NCBI GenBank assembly: GCA_902514225.1
Contig: CABXPN010000010.1
Location: forward strand, 1-32,112
Source of the DNA: an uncultured Bacteroidota bacterium
Lineage (GTDB): Bacteria > Bacteroidota > Bacteroidia > Flavobacteriales > BACL11
Direction of reading: 5' to 3'
Length of the DNA: 32,112 nucleotides
Of this stretch, positions 8,206-15,307 are shown piece after piece. The notes beneath the pieces were generated by a model. The model searched no databases. It was not told the DNA's origin and saw only the letters and a list, made by a program, of their open reading frames with translations. Each line of letters begins with the position of its first letter. The first letter of the stretch is position 1. The translations under genes and the position numbers were made by a program.

Positions 8206-9450
8206 ATGAAAAAACTATTGTTTATATTGATTTTTTTACCTCTTCTGAATTTTGCGCAAATTCAATATACTATGCCTTCTGAGGAAGATCAGCATGAAGG
8301 AACATGGTTGCAATGGCCACATAACTTTACTTATCCTCCTTGGCATCAAGAAGATAATGAGCCTGCTTTTATTGAAATGGTTGCAGCACTGGAAACAGGA
8401 GAAAATGTACACATTATAGTTTACGATACAAATGAACAAATTCATGTTCAACAAGTCTTAAGTGCTGCATCAGTACCATTGACAAATGTTGACTTTTACA
8501 TTCATCCAAATGATGATTACTGGGCAAGAGATAATGGGCCTATTTTTGTTTACGACAATAATGATAATTTAATTATTCTTGATTTTGGATTTAATGGTTG
8601 GGGAGGAGATGCTCCTTACGCATTAGACAACCAAATTCCAACTTTAATCGCTAATGATTTAAACCTTCCGTATGTAGATCTTGATGGCTTTGTTTTAGAG
8701 GGTGGATCTGTTGAGGTTGATGGAAATGGTAGTGCGATAATGACTAGAAGCTCAATAACAGGAGCAGATAGAAATCCAAATCTAACAGAAATGCAGATTG
8801 AGAATTATTTAACTTCTTATTTAGGTATTACTAATTTCATTTGGATGGATGGCGAATTTGGAGGGGCATTAGATATTACAGATATGCATATTGATGGTTT
8901 TGTAAAATTTGTCAACATGAATACTATAGTTACTATGAGTAATTCTGATTTAATTTATTGGGGGCTATCTACTCAGGATATTTCGACATTAAACTCTGCT
9001 ACAGATGTAAATGGTAGTCCTTATTCTTTTATAACATTGCCATTAACTCAAAATAATGTTACTACTTCTTGGGGAGGTAATGTTAACTTTAAAGGTAGTT
9101 ACGTGAATTATTATGTAGCAAATGATGCTGTTTTAGTTCCTGTTTATAATGACCCACATGATTCTTCCGCATTAAGTATTATTCAAACTTTATATCCAAG
9201 TAAAACTATTGTTGGTATTGATTGTAGTAATATGTTTTATGAGGGAGGGATGGTGCATTGCGTAACTCAACAACAGCCAATTAGTTTAATGCCAACTAAT
9301 ATGATTCAAATAAATAATCATAACAAGCGTCTTATCCATACTATTGATGTATTAGGAAGAGATGTGGCACCTGATAACGTAATTGAAACTCAACCTCTCT
9401 TTTACATTTATGATGATGGAACGGTTGAGAAAAAAATAATTATTGAATAA
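8206..9450 (+). CDS. Secreted agmatine deiminase / peptidylarginine deiminase-family enzyme with type IX sorting tail
   Basis: A 414-residue guanidino-modifying enzyme of the PF04371 family, which hydrolyses agmatine or arginine side chains to carbamoyl/citrulline products and ammonia. After a signal peptide (about 1-17, ending LNFAQ) the catalytic motifs are intact: WARDNGP with Asp109, LEGGS (about 166-170), MHIDGF with His228, and GGMVHCVTQQQP with the nucleophile Cys352. The Cys motif is closer to agmatine deiminases than to Porphyromonas PPAD, so agmatine is the more likely substrate, although the secreted location recalls PPAD. The C-terminus (DVLGRD ... YIYDDGTVEKKIIIE) is the same short type IX signal as in the preceding gene. 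The first 17 bases of the coding sequence are identical to those of the LVIVD gene. Confidence 0.9.
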   Translation: MKKLLFILIFLPLLNFAQIQYTMPSEEDQHEGTWLQWPHNFTYPPWHQEDNEPAFIEMVAALETGENVHIIVYDTNEQIHVQQVLSAASVPLTNVDFYIHPNDDYWARDNGPIFVYDNNDNLIILDFGFNGWGGDAPYALDNQIPTLIANDLNLPYVDLDGFVLEGGSVEVDGNGSAIMTRSSITGADRNPNLTEMQIENYLTSYLGITNFIWMDGEFGGALDITDMHIDGFVKFVNMNTIVTMSNSDLIYWGLSTQDISTLNSATDVNGSPYSFITLPLTQNNVTTSWGGNVNFKGSYVNYYVANDAVLVPVYNDPHDSSALSIIQTLYPSKTIVGIDCSNMFYEGGMVHCVTQQQPISLMPTNMIQINNHNKRLIHTIDVLGRDVAPDNVIETQPLFYIYDDGTVEKKIIIE

Positions 9451-9484
9451 ATAAAAACTCACTCAAATGAGCGGGTTTCTTTTT
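9451..9484. terminator. Terminator-like hairpin after the deiminase gene
   Basis: Imperfect stem around ACTCACTCA and TGAGCGGGT (9457-9476), followed by TTCTTTTT on the plus strand and by TTTTTATTTATT on the minus strand. Clearly homologous to the terminator after the LVIVD gene, and slightly degraded. Confidence 0.65.
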
Positions 9485-9532
9485 GGTGGGCCTCTCGGTC
9501 CTTATTCCGAACTTTTTTAGGAAATTATTGAG

Positions 9533-9540
9533 TAAGTTTG
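9533..9540 (+). promoter_or_regulatory. -7 promoter element TAAGTTTG of the FAD monooxygenase gene
   Basis: Third copy of the same -7 element, again exactly four bases before the ATG (9545). Suggests a leaderless transcript. Confidence 0.6.
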
Positions 9541-9544
9541 CTTC

Positions 9545-10687
9545 ATGAGAAAAACGCGAGATAAGATTGCAATTATCGGAGGAGGTATTGGTGGACTAAC
9601 AATGGCCTTAACCTTAAAAAGAAACAATCAAAAATTTAAACTCTTTGAAAAATCTAACAAATTCAAAGAGATTGGAGCTGGAATTGGAATCGCATCAAAT
9701 GCCTTAGAAATATTTGACAAACTTAATATAGGCAATGAGTTAAGGAGAAGAGGGCACTTGCTTAAAAGAACAATACTCGCAACCGAAAAACTAGAAATTC
9801 TCAAAACTATTCCTTTCCCTAAAGAGGTTTATTGTATTCATCGGGCTTTAATAATAGATGCTATTTCAAATGAACTGGATAAAAACTCTTATGAATTAAG
9901 CAAAGAAGTAGAAAGTATTGAAAATAAAAAAATAATAAAGGTTAAATTTAAGGACGAGACAATTGAAGAATTTGATACCTTGATTGCTTCTGACGGGATT
10001 AATTCAACAATTAGAAAATCTGTTTTTCCTGAAATTGGAATAAGACATGCGCACCAAGTTATTTGGAGAGGAATTACAAAATTTGATATCAACGCTGATT
10101 TAAAGCATACCTATTACGAACTTTTTGAAGGCACATTACGGTTCTTATTCTTACCATTGAATGACACTGAAATATTTTGGCTGGCTGTTCAAGAGAAAAA
10201 AAATTTAAACAAACATTCATCAATTTCTCTAAAATCATATTTATTAAAAATATACAAGAATTTTAACCCAATCGTGTTGGATATATTGAACAGAACAACC
10301 GAATGCGATATCCTGCAAAATGAGTTGGCGGACATTAAACCCTATTATAAAAGTTGGTTTAAAAACAACATCGTTTTTATTGGTGACTCTATACATGCCA
10401 CTACTCCAAACCTTGGGCAGGGAGCTTGTCAAGCAATTGAGGATGCTTATACTTTAGGGCTTTGCTTAAAAAACAATACGGATGATGCTTTTTTTGATTA
10501 TCAAAACATCAGGATAAAGAAAGTTAAATACATTGTAAAACAATCTTGGAGAATTGGAAAAATGTCACTGACAACTGGTATTTTGCGAAAAAAGTTACTA
10601 CATGTATTGTTGAGATTATTTCCTGCTAAACAGTATCAAAAAAGATTCAATCGTATAATTGATATTAAATATTTGAATGAATTATAG
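9545..10687 (+). CDS. FAD-dependent monooxygenase (class A, UbiH/PHBH-like)
   Basis: A 380-residue cytoplasmic flavoprotein. It has the N-terminal dinucleotide-binding motif IIGGGIGGLTMA (about 10-21), an Arg-containing region with GAGIGIASNAL (about 47-57), the DG motif ASDGINSTIR (about 148-157) and the FAD-binding GD motif GDSIHATTPNLGQGACQAIEDA (about 281-302). These are the three fingerprints of class A aromatic/isoprenoid hydroxylases. The substrate cannot be deduced; relatives include zeaxanthin-epoxidase-like and urate-hydroxylase-like enzymes. It has no signal peptide or sorting tail, although its promoter element is the one used by the two secreted-protein genes before it. No partner reductase or pathway gene is adjacent. 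Confidence 0.88.
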   Translation: MRKTRDKIAIIGGGIGGLTMALTLKRNNQKFKLFEKSNKFKEIGAGIGIASNALEIFDKLNIGNELRRRGHLLKRTILATEKLEILKTIPFPKEVYCIHRALIIDAISNELDKNSYELSKEVESIENKKIIKVKFKDETIEEFDTLIASDGINSTIRKSVFPEIGIRHAHQVIWRGITKFDINADLKHTYYELFEGTLRFLFLPLNDTEIFWLAVQEKKNLNKHSSISLKSYLLKIYKNFNPIVLDILNRTTECDILQNELADIKPYYKSWFKNNIVFIGDSIHATTPNLGQGACQAIEDAYTLGLCLKNNTDDAFFDYQNIRIKKVKYIVKQSWRIGKMSLTTGILRKKLLHVLLRLFPAKQYQKRFNRIIDIKYLNEL

Positions 10688-10718
10688 AATGCTGCCGCTA
10701 AGAGTGTATGTAAGAAAT

Positions 10719-10748
10719 AAAAAAAACGGACTACTTCTCAGTATTCCG
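10719..10748 (-). terminator. Rho-independent terminator of tRNA-Val
   Basis: On the minus strand, CGGAATACT-GAGA-AGTAGTCCG (10727-10748; one mismatch in nine pairs) is followed by eight T residues, directly behind the tRNA 3' end. The first part (CCACCAAAGYGGAATAC, read on the minus strand) is also found in element A. Confidence 0.85.
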
Positions 10749-10751
10749 CTT

Positions 10752-10829
10752 TGGTGGGCGATGAGGGACTCGAACCCCCGACTTCCTCCTTGTAAGGGAG
10801 GCACTCTGAACCAACTGAGTTAATCGCCC
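10752..10829 (-). tRNA. tRNA-Val (anticodon UAC)
   Basis: Minus strand, 75 nt plus an encoded CCA (10752-10754). Acceptor stem GGGCGAT/ATCGCCC, D-arm with CTCAGTTGGTTCAGAG, anticodon stem CCTCC/GGAGG enclosing loop CTTACAA (anticodon TAC, reading GUA), and T-arm with GGTTCGAGTCC. All stems are formed, and it looks functional. It has its own -7 promoter upstream and a terminator downstream, and lies downstream of folC on the same strand. Confidence 0.97.
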
Positions 10830-10843
10830 GAAATTTAGGAATG

Positions 10844-10851
10844 CAAATATA
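10844..10851 (-). promoter_or_regulatory. -7 promoter element (TATATTTG) of tRNA-Val
   Basis: Minus-strand TATATTTG fits TAnnTTTG and sits 14 bases before the mature tRNA 5' end, leaving a leader of about 8-9 nt after the expected start site. Confidence 0.6.
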
Positions 10852-10890
10852 GTTTAATTTGTAATAAATGATAGATTTTAAAAAGAAATT

Positions 10891-12093
10891 TTAAATTATT
10901 TCTGCTACTACAAATGTACTTCCTCCTACATAGATTAAATCATTATCTTTTGCGTTTTCCCTTGCTTGTTTGAATGCGGTTTCTACACTAGGAAATGTCA
11001 TTCCACTTATTCCTGCTCTCTCACCCAATATTTGCAATTTTTCCTCATCAAGTGCTCTTGGTATTTTTGCTTTGCAAAAATAATATTTTGCGTTTTTGGG
11101 TAATAGTGAAAGTACATTATTTATATTTTTATCATTTACCATTCCGATAACAATGTGTAATTTTCCGTAATCAATATTGTTAATTTGTTTTACAACTTCA
11201 GTAATTCCATCTACATTATGTGCAGTGTCACAAATAGTAAGAGGCAATTCTGAAAGTATTTGCCATCTTCCTAATAGTTGAGTGTTTTCTACTACTTTAT
11301 TTAATCCAGTTATTATATTTTCTTCAGATATATTAAAACCCTTCAGATGATTTATTGTTGTTACAGCTGTATTTATGTTCTCTTTCTGATAATTTCCTTT
11401 TAAGTCAGATGCGTATGAAAAATTTTCAGCAAAAATTAATTGACTGTCTTCATTCACTGATTTTTTTTCAAAAATTGATTGAACTTCTTCTTGTTCTCTT
11501 CCTATAATAACCGGAGTATTCTTTTTGATGATTCCCGCCTTCTCAGTAGCTATTTTTTCTAATGTATTTCCTAAAAGTGAGGTGTGGTCCAATCCTATAT
11601 TAGTAATTACAGATAATTCAGGATTTATGATGTTCGTACTATCTAATCTTCCTCCAAGTCCGCATTCAATAATTGCAATATCTACTTTTTCTTCATGAAA
11701 ATAATAGAAGGACATAGCAACTGTCATCTCGAAAAAGGACATATTTATCTTTTCGAATGTTGTTTTATATTCATTTAAAAAGTTGATAACTGAATTTTCA
11801 GAAATCATTTTTCCATTAATTTTTATTCTCTCACGAAAATCTTTTAAATGAGGAGAAGTATATAATCCTACCTTGTACCCCGCTTCCTGTAAGATAGAAG
11901 ATAACATATGAGATGTCGAACCTTTTCCATTTGTCCCTGCAACATGAATAGATTTGAGATTAAGATGTGGGTTTTTGAGTATTTTACTAGCTTCAACAAT
12001 ATTTCCTATGTCTGCTTTATAAGCTATTTTCCCGCTTCTTTGATACATAGGAAGTTTTTGAAACAAATATTCAATTGTTTCTTTGTAGGTCAT
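10891..12093 (-). CDS. folC: Bifunctional folylpolyglutamate synthase / dihydrofolate synthase
   Basis: ATP-dependent Mur-ligase-family enzyme of 400 residues that adds glutamate to dihydropteroate and folates in the cytoplasm. Visible motifs: P-loop HVAGTNGKGST (50-60), TSPHLKDFRERI (about 79-90), the ECGLGGRLDSTN motif (about 145-156) and the C-terminal ligase-domain DTAHN motif. Length is in the usual range (400-430). It is the last gene of the minus-strand run; its ATG directly abuts the stop codon of the TonB-like gene, so it is probably translated from the same message although functionally unrelated. Confidence 0.95.
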   Translation of the reverse strand: MTYKETIEYLFQKLPMYQRSGKIAYKADIGNIVEASKILKNPHLNLKSIHVAGTNGKGSTSHMLSSILQEAGYKVGLYTSPHLKDFRERIKINGKMISENSVINFLNEYKTTFEKINMSFFEMTVAMSFYYFHEEKVDIAIIECGLGGRLDSTNIINPELSVITNIGLDHTSLLGNTLEKIATEKAGIIKKNTPVIIGREQEEVQSIFEKKSVNEDSQLIFAENFSYASDLKGNYQKENINTAVTTINHLKGFNISEENIITGLNKVVENTQLLGRWQILSELPLTICDTAHNVDGITEVVKQINNIDYGKLHIVIGMVNDKNINNVLSLLPKNAKYYFCKAKIPRALDEEKLQILGERAGISGMTFPSVETAFKQARENAKDNDLIYVGGSTFVVAEII

Positions 12094-12873
12094 CTAATTT
12101 GTGAAGTTAATCTTCAGTTCTGCTATTTTGTTTGATTTGTCTGTTCCTGTTTCAGGTCCGTATTTCAAATCTTTCTTTATTGATTTATACAGATTTTCTC
12201 TTTTAGTTTTACCAATATATCCAAGTGTTGAATAAAAACTACTATCATCAATATCAATAATTTTCCCGTCTGAATTAACAATAACATTTACAGTTATATA
12301 ACCAGTTCCCATTTCTAAAGGATGATCAAAGTCTTTAGGTTTTGACCTGTACGAACCAATAGTAGACAATCCATCTCCGAATCCTCCTCCTTTATAATGT
12401 TCTGAGTTAGGATCACCATCTTCTTCTCCCATATTACCTTCTCCAGAAGTGTTTCCTTCACTTCCTTTGTTTTTATTAGGATTATAGATTGCTCTTTTAT
12501 TAACAACTTTTTCTTCAGTTTTTTCTATCTCTTCTTCCTCTTCCTTTTTTGTGATTTTAGTTGTGCTTTCCTTAGATTCCTTTTCTTCTTTCTTTGTTTC
12601 TACAGTTTCAATTGTTTCTTGAGTTGTTATGTCTTCTGTTGCAGGATTGTCTTCTGAGGTACTTTTTTCTTTAACCTCTTCAATTTGTTCTTCTTGTATT
12701 TCATTTTCACCTTCAGCAAAATCAGTTGTTCCGAAATTGATGCTTATGCCTTCTTCAGGAGGAGGAGGGATAGTGTAAGATAAACCAGTAAAAAGAAAAA
12801 CAATTAAAAGTGCAATATGAAATAGGAGAGTACCTATCCAAGCTTTTCCTTTATTTTTCTTTGAGGAATTCAT
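12094..12873 (-). CDS. Energy transducer TonB-like protein
   Basis: A 259-residue TonB-type protein: short basic N-terminus, one transmembrane helix (about 13-31), IPPPPEEG, and a long periplasmic linker that is strongly Glu/Lys/Thr-rich (about 54-127) rather than proline-rich. A glycine/asparagine-rich segment (about 128-168) precedes a C-terminal TonB-like domain (about 187-259, GYITVNVIVNSDGKI). It follows exbB and exbD directly, so it should form the proton-driven complex that energises outer-membrane receptors. The linker composition differs from classical TonB, but such linkers occur in Bacteroidota. TolA-like function is a less likely alternative. Confidence 0.85.
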   Translation of the reverse strand: MNSSKKNKGKAWIGTLLFHIALLIVFLFTGLSYTIPPPPEEGISINFGTTDFAEGENEIQEEQIEEVKEKSTSEDNPATEDITTQETIETVETKKEEKESKESTTKITKKEEEEEIEKTEEKVVNKRAIYNPNKNKGSEGNTSGEGNMGEEDGDPNSEHYKGGGFGDGLSTIGSYRSKPKDFDHPLEMGTGYITVNVIVNSDGKIIDIDDSSFYSTLGYIGKTKRENLYKSIKKDLKYGPETGTDKSNKIAELKINFTN

Positions 12874-12875
12874 TT

Positions 12876-13265
12876 TTAAGGTTTTGTAGCTAGAACAATC
12901 TTAAATTTATTTCTGTAAGCAATATCCATTACTTTAACTACATGTTCAATGTCAACTGTTTTATCTGCATGAAGAATAATAGCTGGTTCTTCAGTGTTTT
13001 CCACTTTCTTTATAATCTCTTGTTCTAAATTTGCAACATCTATCTTGTTCTCATTTATGTAGAAATTAATTCCTTCATCAATAGAAATAGAAATAGTTTG
13101 TTTCTCAAGAGTTTTAGCTTTACTATTTGGTAGTAATAACTTTAATGCATTTGGGCTTACCAGTGTAGATGTGAGCATGAAAAATATTAATAGAAGAAAT
13201 ACAATATCTGTCATAGATGACATATTGAAATTAGGGTTTACTTTATTTCTTCCTCTTAAATTCAT
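12876..13265 (-). CDS. exbD: Biopolymer transport protein ExbD/TolR
   Basis: A 129-residue inner-membrane protein with one transmembrane helix (about 19-37) containing the conserved proton-path Asp20 in the motif SMTDIVFLLLIFFMLTS, and a periplasmic domain ending in VMDIAYRNKFKIVLAT. It works with ExbB as the proton-motive-force-driven stator of the TonB system. Its ATG overlaps the exbB stop (TAATG), and the TonB-like gene starts two bases after its stop. Confidence 0.93.
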   Translation of the reverse strand: MNLRGRNKVNPNFNMSSMTDIVFLLLIFFMLTSTLVSPNALKLLLPNSKAKTLEKQTISISIDEGINFYINENKIDVANLEQEIIKKVENTEEPAIILHADKTVDIEHVVKVMDIAYRNKFKIVLATKP

Positions 13266-13954
13266 TAGTGTAGACTGTCTAAAAGTTCAGAAGCAGAGTC
13301 CTCCATATTAAAAACGATTTTATCCACTCTGGCCAATAAAAAATTATAAGAGATAAAAGAAATAATTCCTACAACCAAACCAGCAACTGTAGTAATCATT
13401 GCAGTATAAATACCTTTCGAAAGCATCTCTACATCAATGTTTCCACCGGCAGAAGCCATATCATGAAATGCTAAAATCATACCAATAACAGTTCCTAAAA
13501 ATCCAATCATTGGTGCCGCCCCTGATATAGTAGCTAAATTGGTTAAGTTACTTTCTAGTTTATTTACTTCTAATTTTGCTTGGTTTTCCATTGCAGAATG
13601 AATCTCTGTTAATGGTTCACCAATCCTTTTTAATCCTTTCTCCATCATTCTCGACACAATTGTATTTTCTTTTTGACAGATATCAATTGCATCTTTTTCT
13701 CTTTTCTCAGCAACTAAAGTTGCAATTCTAGAAACAAAATTTGGAGTTTCTTTTTTTGCTTTATTTAAAGTATTTATTCTTTCGAATAATATGTAGATAG
13801 CAAAAATTGAGAGTATACCTAAAACGGACATTATAATATTTCCTCCAATTCCTCCGGAAGTAATAAGTTCCATTATTGAAAGAGTTTTTTCTTGTACTTC
13901 TTCAACTGATGTGTTATCAGGTGTAATTTGAGTTTGTAATAATATTCCTAACAT
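13265..13954 (-). CDS. exbB: MotA/TolQ/ExbB proton channel family protein
   Basis: A 229-residue inner-membrane protein with three hydrophobic segments (about 35-58, 143-168, 183-212). The family region GAAPMIGFLGTVIGMILAF (about 145-163) and IYTAMITTVAGLVVGI (about 182-197) line the proton channel. It starts 25 bp after nhaD and is coupled to exbD by a TAATG overlap. ExbB rather than TolQ is chosen because a TonB-like gene follows and no tolB/pal is near. Confidence 0.93.
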   Translation of the reverse strand: MLGILLQTQITPDNTSVEEVQEKTLSIMELITSGGIGGNIIMSVLGILSIFAIYILFERINTLNKAKKETPNFVSRIATLVAEKREKDAIDICQKENTIVSRMMEKGLKRIGEPLTEIHSAMENQAKLEVNKLESNLTNLATISGAAPMIGFLGTVIGMILAFHDMASAGGNIDVEMLSKGIYTAMITTVAGLVVGIISFISYNFLLARVDKIVFNMEDSASELLDSLH

Positions 13955-13979
13955 AGTTTATAAACGATAAATTTAAGTT

Positions 13980-15281
13980 TTATTGCATGAAGATGTAAGT
14001 TGCAGCACCCGCTAAATATCCCATAAGTGCAAGTAAAGAAATATTTTTAATGTACCAAATAAAATCAATCTTTAAAATTCCCATAACAGCAACACCTGCT
14101 GCAGATCCAATGATTAATACAGATCCACCTGTACCAGCACAGTATGCTAAAAATTCCCAGAACATTCCGTCAGTAGCATAATAGCTAGTTTCTGCAATCG
14201 GATACATACCCATAGCTCCTGCGACTAATGGTACATTATCTACTATAGAAGAAAGTAATCCAATTATCATGTTGATTATATAAATACCTCCTCTTGTCTC
14301 ACCATTAAAGGTATTACTTAAATAGGTTGCTACAATATCTAATTGACCAGCAGACTGTAATGCTGCAACAGCTAATAGAATTCCTAAAAAGAAGAAAATA
14401 GTAGCTGTGTCTATTTTTTTCAATACTCCAATAACGGAAAGTTGAGATTTCTTCTCATGGTTTTTACTTCTATGAATAATTTCTGTAACTAACCATAAAA
14501 CACCTAAAGAAAGCAACATTCCAACATATGGAGGTAAATGAGTGATAGTTTTAAAGATTGGAACAAATAATAATCCTATAACACCTAAATAGAAAACTAG
14601 ATTTCTTTCGAAAGGTGTAGTTGGGTTAATTGTATGCTCTTGTATATTTTTATCTTCAGGTCTTGTCACACTTCCTTTTAATCGGAAAGAAAGATAAATA
14701 AGTGGAACTAATGCACATACTAAGGATGGAATGAAAACAGAAGTAATAATATTGGAAGCTGTTACCTGTCCACCGATCCAAAGCATAATAGTGGTAATAT
14801 CTCCGATAGGTGACCATGCCCCACCTGCATTTGCAGATAGAATTACCATACCAGCAAACATCCATAAATCTTCTTTATCTTTTATAAGTTTTGTTAGTAG
14901 CGCAGACATTACAATTGCAGTTGTAAGATTATCCAAAGCAGCTGAAAAGAAGAAAGTAATTGTACATAAAATCCACATTAAAGCAACTTTCTTATTAGTA
15001 GTAATTTTATCGGTTATAATTGCAAACCCTTCATGAGCGTCAATTAATTCTACAATAGTCATTGCTCCAAGTAAGAAGAATAATATTTCTGCAATATCTA
15101 CGATATGATGTTGAATTTCATGAGTTAGGTCATGATGACTTATTCCTGAGAAAGCAAAAAGCGCCCATGATAATCCACCAATAATAAGAGCAGACGCTGC
15201 TTTATCAACCTTGATTGGGTGTTCTAATGCAATTGCCATATATCCTAAAACGAATACAACAATCATAAGAGTAATAATCAT
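13980..15281 (-). CDS. nhaD: NhaD-type Na+/H+ antiporter
   Basis: A 433-residue polytopic inner-membrane protein of the ion-transporter (IT) superfamily. Motifs match NhaD: a histidine-rich first loop (SHHDLTHEIQHH, about 48-59), a helix ending in ELIDAHEGF, ALDNLTTAIVMSAL (about 115-128), NAGGAWSPIGDITTIMLW (about 151-168) and, in the second half, DNVPLVAGAMGM. NhaD antiporters expel Na+ or Li+ in exchange for protons at alkaline pH and are typical of marine and halophilic bacteria. The gene lies 26 bp behind the MscS-type gene and 25 bp before exbB, and is probably cotranscribed with both. Confidence 0.93.
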   Translation of the reverse strand: MIITLMIVVFVLGYMAIALEHPIKVDKAASALIIGGLSWALFAFSGISHHDLTHEIQHHIVDIAEILFFLLGAMTIVELIDAHEGFAIITDKITTNKKVALMWILCTITFFFSAALDNLTTAIVMSALLTKLIKDKEDLWMFAGMVILSANAGGAWSPIGDITTIMLWIGGQVTASNIITSVFIPSLVCALVPLIYLSFRLKGSVTRPEDKNIQEHTINPTTPFERNLVFYLGVIGLLFVPIFKTITHLPPYVGMLLSLGVLWLVTEIIHRSKNHEKKSQLSVIGVLKKIDTATIFFFLGILLAVAALQSAGQLDIVATYLSNTFNGETRGGIYIINMIIGLLSSIVDNVPLVAGAMGMYPIAETSYYATDGMFWEFLAYCAGTGGSVLIIGSAAGVAVMGILKIDFIWYIKNISLLALMGYLAGAATYIFMQ

Positions 15282-15307
15282 AAAATTTGTGTTTTTTTAT
15301 TAAGTTT

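Larger units (their letters stand above)
9451..9544. repeat. Intergenic element C (terminator, hairpin, -7 promoter), copy 3 of 3
   Basis: Follows the deiminase stop codon. It contains an imperfect CACTCA/TGAGCG hairpin with T-tracts on both strands, TTTTTGGTGG, the conserved hairpin GGGCC-TCTC-GGTCC (9488-9501; one pair is now G-T, so the helix is kept as a wobble), TTCCGAAC, a T-run, GGAAATTATTG and AGTAAGTTTG. The layout is the same as in copy A, including the AT-rich spacer missing from copy B. Confidence 0.85.

Noticed and set aside
5951..9544. Integron-like gene cassette array (one-direction ORFs separated by structured repeats)
   Set aside because: The repeats lack the attC core sites (RYYYAAC / GTTRRRY), no integrase is present, and the repeats also carry promoters, unlike attC cassettes.
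12482..12720. Low-complexity Glu/Lys-rich stretch in the TonB-like gene as a sign of misassembly or repeat expansion
   Set aside because: The frame is intact, the linker is of normal length, and such linkers occur in TonB proteins of the phylum.
14731..15036. Open frame of about 100 codons on the plus strand opposite nhaD, with similar frames opposite mscS, ispF, porU and others
   Set aside because: These lie fully inside well-supported genes on the other strand, have no promoter or initiation context and no recognisable domain.
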